NCBI GenBank assembly: GCA_023142645.1
Contig: JAGLJE010000062.1
Location: 1 to 5,316 of the forward strand
DNA: 5,316 nt
Direction: 5' to 3'
Origin: Candidatus Altimarinota bacterium
Lineage (GTDB): Bacteria; Patescibacteriota; Gracilibacteria; JAHISY01
Part shown: piece by piece, positions 1 to 4,828 of the stretch
Layout: the number at the start of each line of letters is the position of its first letter
Numbering within the stretch: position 1 is the stretch's first letter
The notes under the pieces: model-generated
What the model was told of the DNA's origin: nothing
Databases searched by the model: none
The model's input: only the letters and a program-made list of their open reading frames with translations
Translations under genes and position numbers: made by a program

Positions 1-635
1 ATTATCACGCGAAACATCTCGCAGATGCTGATGTGAAATTCAAGATCAAGCTTCGCAAAATCGAGGAGTTACACGAACCGAAATTGGATGCGGAACTCGC
101 AAAAAAAGTGAGTGGTGGCAAAAAAGAAAAATGGGAGGATGTGGAAGCAGACATCAAGCAACATCTGAAAACGAAGAAGGAAATGCAGTCGCAGAAAAAG
201 CTGGAGAACGATTTGATCACAGAGCTGCTGAAAATCGGGAAGGTGGAAGTACCTGAAATTTTGATCAATGAAGAAACGGAATGGATGCTGAAAGATTTGC
301 AGAAACGACTCGCGGACGGAGGAATGGATTGGCAGAGATATCTCGAGCAGTTGAAAAAAACAGAGGAGGAAATGCGAAAAGAAATGCGAAACGAAGCCGA
401 GAAGCGCGTGAAGGTACGACTGATTTTGGATAAACTTGTGGCGACAGAAAAACCGGAAGTGGCGGAAAAAGATGTGGACGCAGAAATTGAGAAACAGGCA
501 TCCCGCTATCCCGAGAGCCAGAAACGAGAGGTGCGAGAGTCTTTCACGGTAGGCGCACCGAATCGAATCCGTTTGCAGCAACAATTGAAAGTGGTTAAAC
601 TTCTTTCCGAGCTTATTAAAACCCTTTCAAAATGA
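1..635 (+). CDS. tig: Trigger factor, C-terminal part (5' end outside the window)
   Basis: Ribosome-associated chaperone and peptidyl-prolyl isomerase that binds nascent chains at the exit tunnel. The reading frame is open from base 3 with no stop, and its first residues (YHAKHLADADVKFKIKLRKI) match the last strand of the trigger factor PPIase domain. The segment then runs into 'PKLDAELAKKV', the usual junction to the C-terminal substrate-binding domain. A long helical, Lys/Glu-rich domain follows, with the family features 'VEVPEILI', a 'RYP' segment and a C-terminal 'QQQLKVVKLLSELI' helix. The GTG at 33 is an internal valine and not a start. About 210 codons are visible, roughly half of a normal 430-450 residue protein; the ribosome-binding N-domain and most of the PPIase domain lie upstream. 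The TGA stop overlaps the ATG of the next gene (ATGA), suggesting translational coupling. Identity is secure; only the missing N-terminus is uncertain. Confidence 0.93.
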   Translation, partial: YHAKHLADADVKFKIKLRKIEELHEPKLDAELAKKVSGGKKEKWEDVEADIKQHLKTKKEMQSQKKLENDLITELLKIGKVEVPEILINEETEWMLKDLQKRLADGGMDWQRYLEQLKKTEEEMRKEMRNEAEKRVKVRLILDKLVATEKPEVAEKDVDAEIEKQASRYPESQKREVRESFTVGAPNRIRLQQQLKVVKLLSELIKTLSK

Positions 636-880
636 AGATTCGTTACCTAGTCGGAGCGGTTGCAATCACGGTGGTTTTATTAATTATCGCTTTCCAAAAT
701 ATTCAAACAAACGCTTCTTTTGTGATGTTCTTCAGCTTCAAGAGCATGCCAATGACTTTCCCGGTACTCGTCCTCACAGTGTTCGGAATGGTCGCCGGCT
801 CGCTTTACACGCTCGCAATTCAATCAATGCTAAATAAAAAACAGGAAGAAATCCGCGAGGAAGAGGAGAGCGAATTTTAA
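632..880 (+). CDS. LapA-domain (DUF1049) small inner-membrane protein
   Basis: An 82-residue protein with two predicted membrane helices, residues about 5-21 and 43-64, and a charged C-terminal tail ending in a run of Glu (about 68-82) that is probably cytoplasmic. The segment after helix 1, 'IAFQNIQTNASFVMFF', resembles the signature of the LapA/DUF1049 family (AxQNxxxVxxxFF), and the overall size and topology also fit. In Proteobacteria LapA works with LapB in controlling lipopolysaccharide synthesis. Organisms of the kind suggested here usually lack LPS, so the role in this genome is unknown. The start ATG overlaps the trigger factor stop by 4 nt and no Shine-Dalgarno sequence is visible (TTTCAAAATG), so translation is probably coupled to tig. 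The family call rests on pattern and topology only. Confidence 0.75.
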   Translation: MKIRYLVGAVAITVVLLIIAFQNIQTNASFVMFFSFKSMPMTFPVLVLTVFGMVAGSLYTLAIQSMLNKKQEEIREEEESEF

Positions 881-899
881 ATTCCTTCGGAAAAAATTC
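872..899 (+). terminator. Bulged hairpin over the lapA-like gene's stop codon, weak terminator candidate
   Basis: GAATTTT (872-878) pairs with AAAATTC (893-899). Inside it TTCC (882-885) pairs with GGAA (889-892) around a TTC loop, leaving a 3-nt AAA bulge on the left. It overlaps the TAA stop. No T tract follows, so it is not a classical intrinsic terminator. It could protect the 3' end of the mRNA or be a chance structure. Confidence 0.3.
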
Positions 900-914
900 C
901 AAACTTCAAGTATC

Positions 915-1007
915 AAATTCCAAATAATTACAAAATCCCAAATCCAAAATATTTGGACTTTGAAAATTGGAATTTATTTGGAAATTGGATTTTGGTTATT
1001 GGAAATT
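915..1007. repeat. Imperfect inverted repeat of AATTCCAAAT-like units between convergent genes
   Basis: The left arm (915-945) reads AATTCCAAATAATTACAAAA then TCCCAAATCC. The reverse complement of the right arm (about 980-1007) reads AATTTCCAATAACCAAAATC then CAATTTCC. The arms match over most of their length with small indels. A perfect 5-bp palindrome, CCAAA-ATA-TTTGG (944-956), lies in the loop, and ATTGGAATTTATTTGG (967-981) adds further inverted copies. Together with 881-1029 this is the only spacer longer than 50 bp in the window, placed exactly where tig-lapA and the minus-strand series converge. A role as bidirectional transcription terminator, or as a copy of a dispersed genomic repeat, is inferred. 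No protein-coding potential is seen here. Confidence 0.55.
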
Positions 1008-1014
1008 AAAACCT

Positions 1015-1038
1015 CCTTCAAACAAACCTTCAAAGAAA
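1015..1038. repeat. Two tandem copies of a 12-bp unit
   Basis: CCTTCAAACAAA (1015-1026) is followed directly by CCTTCAAAGAAA (1027-1038), 11 of 12 bases identical. The second copy contains the TGA stop (minus strand) of the prepilin peptidase, so the duplication spans the 3' end of that gene. It probably reflects a small slippage duplication. Confidence 0.5.
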
Positions 1039-1797
1039 ACTCAAATACCAATTCCAAATCTCACCCCCGAATACAAGTGCCGCTACCCCCCCTATTGTGA
1101 GAAACGGAGCAAACGGTAGAGATGATTTTAGCTTTTTCTTTTTTTGGATAATCTGAATAATTCCTACCACCGAGCCTAAAAACGAAGCAATGAAAACTGC
1201 GATCACGAATCCCTGCCATCCGAGCAGAGCACCGAGCAACAATCCCATTCGAATATCCCCTCCTCCCATCCACCGACCATTCGAGATGAGAACAATCGCG
1301 GCAAAAAATCCTCCTCCAGCTAGCAGTCCTGTCAGACTCACGATGAAATTCGGAGTGAAAGCGAGGAAACTCCCAGCGAGCGCGAGAGAAGAAGCGGGCA
1401 GCGAAACCTCATCGGGAATTTCGCCGAACTGAAAATCAAAGTTCGCGAGAAAAATCAAAACCGCGGTAAAAAATAAATTCCATGTAAGCAGCGGGAGATT
1501 TTCGAAACCGGTGAAAGCTGCCACCCCACCGAATGCGAGCGCGGTGAAAAATTCCACCCAAAAATAGTGAGCTGAAATTTTTTTGCTACAAAATCGGCAC
1601 TTCCCACGCAGCAATAGAAAGCTCGCGAGCGGAATAAGATCGCGAATACGAAGAATTTTTTTACAAAAGGGACAAAAACTACGACCAAAAAAAAGACTTT
1701 TTATTTCGCGGATTCTCAATCGGTAAACCGCTGCGTTGAGAAAACTGCCGACTGCCAGCCCAAACATTCCGAAGCTGAAAGCAAAAATAAGCTCCAT
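1030..1797 (-). CDS. pilD: Type IV prepilin peptidase / N-methyltransferase (A24 family)
   Basis: Polytopic membrane aspartyl protease that cleaves the leader of type IV pilin-like proteins and usually N-methylates the new N-terminus. The N-terminus (MELIFAFSFGMFGLAVGSFL then NAAVYRL) matches the family start. The cytoplasmic N-terminal domain carries two CxxC pairs, Cys42/Cys45 and Cys67/Cys70, as in the zinc-binding, methyltransferase-containing form. The two catalytic aspartates are visible: Asp121 in 'NFDFQFGEIPDE' and Asp181 in 'GGGDIRMG' (the GxGD motif). At 255 residues it has normal length. The frame extends upstream to a GTG at 1842, but that start would overlap the end of tyrS and add 15 atypical residues, so the ATG at 1797, 17 nt after the tyrS stop, is preferred. 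No Shine-Dalgarno is evident for either. It implies that type IV pili or a competence pseudopilus are encoded elsewhere. A run of seven G (1086-1092 on this strand) lies in codons 236-238. Confidence 0.93.
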   Translation of the reverse strand: MELIFAFSFGMFGLAVGSFLNAAVYRLRIREIKSLFFGRSFCPFCKKILRIRDLIPLASFLLLRGKCRFCSKKISAHYFWVEFFTALAFGGVAAFTGFENLPLLTWNLFFTAVLIFLANFDFQFGEIPDEVSLPASSLALAGSFLAFTPNFIVSLTGLLAGGGFFAAIVLISNGRWMGGGDIRMGLLLGALLGWQGFVIAVFIASFLGSVVGIIQIIQKKKKLKSSLPFAPFLTIGGVAALVFGGEIWNWYLSFL

Positions 1798-1814
1798 AAA
1801 TTTTGAACCAAAAA

Positions 1815-3200
1815 CTACGAACCCCGAATTACTTTTGCCCACTTTCGTTTACCAACTTGCAGAATCAATTCGTCCTTTCCTACTTCAAAATTTTCTTCGA
1901 AACTCTCAACTTTTTTTCCGTTCATGCGAACTCCACCCTGTTCAATCAATCGACGCGCATCCGATTTCGAGTCAACAAGTTTCGCCGCCGCGAGCAACTC
2001 GACAATCCCCCATCCGCCTTCCTCAATTTGAATCTCGGGAATCTCGTCCGGTTCCCCACCGCCCGATTTGCCAGAAAACATCCGTTCGAATTCCTCTACC
2101 GCTTTATCCGCTTCTTTCGAACCGTGATAAATTCGGACAAGTTCTTTCGCGAGTTCTGCTTTCAAATTTTTGGGGTTCTCTTTCTTCTTTAATCGTTTTT
2201 CAAATTCGGCGGAATCCAAATCAGTCGTTAGTTCAACCCAACGCGGAATCAGTTCATCAGGAATTCGCATCGTTTTACCGAAAATCTCGCGCGAAGATTC
2301 AGTAATGCCAACATAATTTTCGAGACTTTTTGACATTTTTTCCTTCCCATCCGTCCCTTCAAGAATCGGGAGAGTAATCACCGCCTGCGGCTTTTTGGAA
2401 TTCATTTCCATTACTTCCCGCCCCATCAGCATGTTGAAATGCTGATCTGTCCCCCCAAGCTCGAGATCACAACTGCCAAAAATATCGGCAATGACACTTG
2501 AGTCAATCCCCTGAATGACAGGATAAAGCAACTCATGCATAAAAATCGGTTCACCTTTTTTAATTCTTGCTTGAAACATATCCCGCTCAACTAACCGCGC
2601 GTGAGAAGTTTTACCAAGAACAGCAAGAATATTCCAAAAAGTATAAGTTTTAATGATTTTTGTATACTGACGCTGCATTCTACTTTTTTCCCAAACGGCT
2701 GTTTTTGCAATCATAGAATTTGGTGGAAAGTGAATATTGATTTTGTCTTCACTACCAGTTTTTTTATTTTTTTTGTTAATTGTTAAATCAGCTCCTTCGG
2801 GAGCAGCCACATCAGTGACACTCATCAACCAATCGGAATTCCGAATCCACACAAAATGCTTTGGATCGGTCAGCAAAATTTTTCCTGCTTGTTCGAGATA
2901 AGTTTTTACATTGGCTTCCACTTCCGCCTGATCAAGCTCGGGTCGAATTTTGGATTTGCCGGTCGGATCTCCAATCCGCGCAGTGAAATCTCCGATAAGA
3001 AAAACAACTTTACAGCCGAGATCTTGAAACTCCCGAAGCTTGCGGAGGCAAACCGCGTGTCCGAGATGAATGTCGGGTCGCGTCGGATCGACACCGTATT
3101 TGATGACGATTTTAGTGGGATCGCTTTCTAATTTTTGACGCAATTCTTTTTCACCAATAATTTCGGTAACTCCATGCGAAAAGATTTCTTTGAGATTCAT
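1815..3200 (-). CDS. tyrS: Tyrosyl-tRNA synthetase with a lineage-specific insertion
   Basis: Cytosolic class I aminoacyl-tRNA synthetase that charges tRNA-Tyr with tyrosine using ATP. Landmarks in order: 'YGVDPTRPDIHLGH' with the HIGH motif HLGH at residues 45-48; 'LIGDFTARIGDPTGKS' (68-83); the 'GGTDQ' tyrosine-site loop at 249-253; 'EKMSKS' with KMSKS at 288-292; and a C-terminal S4 RNA-binding domain at about 398-458 ('LLAAAKLVDSKSDARRLIEQ'). The 'LHLGH/GGTDQxFN' pattern fits the TyrZ-like bacterial subgroup, normally about 400-420 residues. This protein has 461 because of an extra segment of about 57 residues between N121SDWL and the 'ERDMF' motif, plus about 5 residues before GGTDQ. All catalytic motifs are intact, so it should be active. 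The start is ATG, 24 nt after the cyclo-ligase stop, with no Shine-Dalgarno and a -10-like element just upstream. Confidence 0.96.
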   Translation of the reverse strand: MNLKEIFSHGVTEIIGEKELRQKLESDPTKIVIKYGVDPTRPDIHLGHAVCLRKLREFQDLGCKVVFLIGDFTARIGDPTGKSKIRPELDQAEVEANVKTYLEQAGKILLTDPKHFVWIRNSDWLMSVTDVAAPEGADLTINKKNKKTGSEDKINIHFPPNSMIAKTAVWEKSRMQRQYTKIIKTYTFWNILAVLGKTSHARLVERDMFQARIKKGEPIFMHELLYPVIQGIDSSVIADIFGSCDLELGGTDQHFNMLMGREVMEMNSKKPQAVITLPILEGTDGKEKMSKSLENYVGITESSREIFGKTMRIPDELIPRWVELTTDLDSAEFEKRLKKKENPKNLKAELAKELVRIYHGSKEADKAVEEFERMFSGKSGGGEPDEIPEIQIEEGGWGIVELLAAAKLVDSKSDARRLIEQGGVRMNGKKVESFEENFEVGKDELILQVGKRKWAKVIRGS

Positions 3201-3207
3201 TGAAATG

Positions 3208-3216
3208 ATTTTAGCA
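3208..3216 (-). promoter_or_regulatory. Extended -10-like element before tyrS
   Basis: On the minus strand the 24-nt spacer before tyrS contains TGCTAAAAT, one mismatch from the extended -10 consensus TGNTATAAT. No -35 hexamer at a standard distance is visible. Transcription would begin about 7 nt downstream, that is, at or next to the A of the tyrS ATG, giving a leaderless or nearly leaderless mRNA. The same GCTAAAATCAT string also occurs inside the pilD coding region (near 1118-1128), so a chance match is possible. Confidence 0.35.
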
Positions 3217-3224
3217 AAAAATTT

Positions 3225-3788
3225 TCAGTCTCCGACCAAAATTTTCGTAACTCTCTCATCCCACTTCTCCATCGGAACCTTCTCTAAAACCTGAAAATCA
3301 AAAACCAACCCTACCGACACGCCGAGGAATTTTTTAAGAACGCAATCGAAAAAACCACCGCCTCTCCCCAACCTCTTCCCATTTTTCGTGAATGCCAATC
3401 CCGGAACCACCAACAAGTCTAATTCTTCGATTTCAATCTTCGGCGAATCCTCCCTCGGCGCGCGAATACCGAACTTCCCGATTTCAAGCTCGGTTAAATT
3501 TTTAATTTCGTGAAATTCTAATGCTGTCTGCTGTCTATTTGAATGCTTTTTAATCCTTGGCAAAAAAACCCGTTTCTCTATCGCTAAACTTTTTACGATT
3601 AATTCGTCGGTTGAAATTTCGAATTCCTCACTCGCAAAAAAACCAATCGTTCGCGCCGTTGCAAATTCGGACAGTGTGAGAAATTTTTTTTGAATTTCCT
3701 GATTTTGCCGAATCCGCTTCTCTCCTGTGAAACTTTTTAATTCTGAAAGCAGTTTCTCCCGTAGTCGAGATTTTTCTTTTTGAATCAT
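3225..3788 (-). CDS. fau: 5-formyltetrahydrofolate cyclo-ligase (MTHFS family)
   Basis: Converts 5-formyl-THF plus ATP to 5,10-methenyl-THF, returning the storage or inhibitory folate form to one-carbon metabolism. At 187 residues it has the normal family length. The N-terminal 'KEKSRLREKLL' matches the K-x3-R-x8-R type helix of the family. The hallmark segment 'DLLVVPGLAFTKNGKRLGRG' then 'GGFFD' (124-148) corresponds to the consensus DLvivPGvAFd..G.RLGyGgGYYD, here with FF in place of YY. The C-terminal 'VPMEKWDERVTKILV' matches the closing vP.e.hD..vd.iiT motif. The 'FGIRAPRED' segment replaces the more usual 'FGI.EP'. The start ATG overlaps the stop of the upstream lipoprotein gene by 4 nt (ATGA), so translation is likely coupled. 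TyrS follows 24 nt later. Gene name by family only. Confidence 0.93.
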   Translation of the reverse strand: MIQKEKSRLREKLLSELKSFTGEKRIRQNQEIQKKFLTLSEFATARTIGFFASEEFEISTDELIVKSLAIEKRVFLPRIKKHSNRQQTALEFHEIKNLTELEIGKFGIRAPREDSPKIEIEELDLLVVPGLAFTKNGKRLGRGGGFFDCVLKKFLGVSVGLVFDFQVLEKVPMEKWDERVTKILVGD

Positions 3789-4132
3789 TCAGAAATCGAA
3801 TCACCAATGAGACACCACGTAAAATGCATTTTCACGAGTTTCGTATGCTCCTCCTCGTTTGAAAAATATTTTGCCTTCGCTACGAGCCAGTCGTCTACCG
3901 AATAGCCCATCTCCCCGACGGAATTTTGGATCAGTCCGTCAAACTCATTTTCAATCGCCTCCGAATCATCGAGAACCCCGCGAGAATTCAAATCAGCGAC
4001 TACCTCACAAACCGCCTGCCCAAGAGCCTGCTTATACTCGACTTCAGAAATCGTGATTTCAGAAACTTTCCCGCAACCCACCATCATTAAAATCCCCGAA
4101 CAAATAATAAAATTTTTCAAAACTTTAAACAT
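3785..4132 (-). CDS. Small putative lipoprotein of unknown function
   Basis: A 115-residue protein that I do not recognise. The N-terminus is a short basic segment (MFKVLKNF), a hydrophobic stretch (residues 9-19) and a lipobox-like 'MMVGC-G' with Cys20 as probable lipidation site; Met at position -3 is atypical but tolerated. The mature part is acidic and probably helical, with two further cysteines (Cys42 and Cys107) that could form a disulfide outside the membrane. No enzymatic motif is visible. It lies 33 nt after dcd and overlaps the cyclo-ligase start by 4 nt, which supports a real translated gene in the operon. The start ATG is preceded by TTTCA and no Shine-Dalgarno. Surface-anchored localisation is inferred from the signal sequence alone. 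Confidence 0.75.
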   Translation of the reverse strand: MFKVLKNFIICSGILMMVGCGKVSEITISEVEYKQALGQAVCEVVADLNSRGVLDDSEAIENEFDGLIQNSVGEMGYSVDDWLVAKAKYFSNEEEHTKLVKMHFTWCLIGDSISE

Positions 4133-4165
4133 TGAAATTTGTTTAAAAATTACAAAATTAAAAAC

Positions 4166-4786
4166 TTACTGTAAATTGCCCGCCATCCGCTGCTTATTAA
4201 TTTCAACCATCTCCGGATCTTTCGTAATTCGTGACTCCTCCGGAAAAACTTGATTCTGATATTTTTGCGTTTTCTTTTTCGAATAATCTACTTCCGCCGG
4301 TGAAGTCAAAGTCTCGAACGCAAGCTGACAAACTCGCATCCCGGGATAAAGCGCGACTGGCATGCGGTTAATGTTCGTAATTTCGAGTGTGATCGTACCG
4401 CTAAATCCCGGATCGACGAAACCTGCCGTCGAGTGAACGATAATTCCGAGACGTCCGAGCGAACTTCTTCCCTCGACCCTCGCCACCAAATCATCCGGCA
4501 ACGTAATTTTTTCAAGCGTCACACCGAGCATGAAATCGTTCGGCTGAATGATGAACGGCGTGTTCGGTTTTTTAACTTCAATCAGTCGCGAGCAATTTTC
4601 GAAAGTGGCGGGATCGGCAGGATCAAGCAACGGAAATTTCGTGTGCTCATAAAGTTTGAAATACGAGCCACAGCGGAGATCGAGCGAGCTCGGTCCGATG
4701 TTATCGAAAAATTTATTATCAGGAGAATCGATTTTTACTTTTCCCGATTGAATCGCCTCACGGATATCACGGTCGGAAAGAATCAT
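4166..4786 (-). CDS. dcd: dCTP deaminase, probably dUMP-forming (bifunctional) type
   Basis: Trimeric dUTPase-superfamily enzyme supplying dUMP for thymidylate synthesis from dCTP. The N-terminal 'MILSDRDIREAI' and 'IGPSSLDLRCG' (30-40) are typical. The catalytic core 'EGRSSLGRLGIIVHSTAGFV' then 'DPGFSG' (105-130) carries Ser108, Arg112, His118 and, further on, Glu135, which align with Ser111, Arg115, His121 and Glu138 of the E. coli enzyme. The 'HSTAGFxDPGF' form matches the dCTP deaminases of Mycobacterium and Methanocaldococcus that release dUMP directly (EC 3.5.4.30), whereas E. coli Dcd has 'HVTAHRIDPGW'. The dUMP-forming assignment is an inference from this motif. 'LYPGMRVCQLAFE' and the C-terminal 'KYQNQ' segment, which closes over the nucleotide, are present. 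Length 206 is normal or slightly long. It starts at ATG 4786, 42 nt after the transporter stop, with a pyrimidine-rich leader and no Shine-Dalgarno. Confidence 0.95.
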   Translation of the reverse strand: MILSDRDIREAIQSGKVKIDSPDNKFFDNIGPSSLDLRCGSYFKLYEHTKFPLLDPADPATFENCSRLIEVKKPNTPFIIQPNDFMLGVTLEKITLPDDLVARVEGRSSLGRLGIIVHSTAGFVDPGFSGTITLEITNINRMPVALYPGMRVCQLAFETLTSPAEVDYSKKKTQKYQNQVFPEESRITKDPEMVEINKQRMAGNLQ

Positions 4787-4822
4787 GATTAGAAAGTGGA
4801 AAATGGAGAGTTGAATTTTAGC
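4787..4822 (-). promoter_or_regulatory. Possible dcd promoter and pyrimidine-rich leader
   Basis: On the minus strand the 42-nt gap before dcd contains GCTAAAAT (4822-4815), the same 8-mer seen before tyrS and a one-mismatch -10 hexamer, but no clear -35. Downstream, CAACTCTCCATTTTCCACTT (from 4812) is almost free of G and dominated by C and T up to the ATG. This would give a leader of about 20-25 nt lacking a Shine-Dalgarno sequence, perhaps recruited through ribosomal protein S1. The promoter call rests on one hexamer. Confidence 0.3.
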
Positions 4823-4828
4823 GGAAAA

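Noticed and set aside
69..584. A 171-codon minus-strand open frame with many Phe and Leu
   Set aside because: It is the antisense of the Lys/Glu-rich trigger factor domain; the hydrophobic appearance is the complement of AAA/GAA codons.
1012..1016. GGAGG on the minus strand just after pilD, resembling a Shine-Dalgarno
   Set aside because: No start codon lies at a suitable distance downstream, and no open frame follows in the spacer.
881..1029. Possible CRISPR or other short-repeat array in the spacer
   Set aside because: The AATTCCAAAT units are irregularly spaced, of both orientations and without unique spacers of constant length; they form a hairpin, not an array.
1798..1842. Upstream GTG start for pilD giving 15 extra residues
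   Set aside because: It would overlap the tyrS 3' end, and the extra residues (VGKSNSGFVVFGSKF) are unlike the family N-terminus, which begins at the ATG at 1797.
1736..2305. A 189-codon open frame on the plus strand
   Set aside because: It lies antisense to tyrS and the start of pilD, whose motifs are unmistakable. Its translation is low-complexity (Ser/Pro/Arg-rich) with no domain, as expected for a shadow frame.
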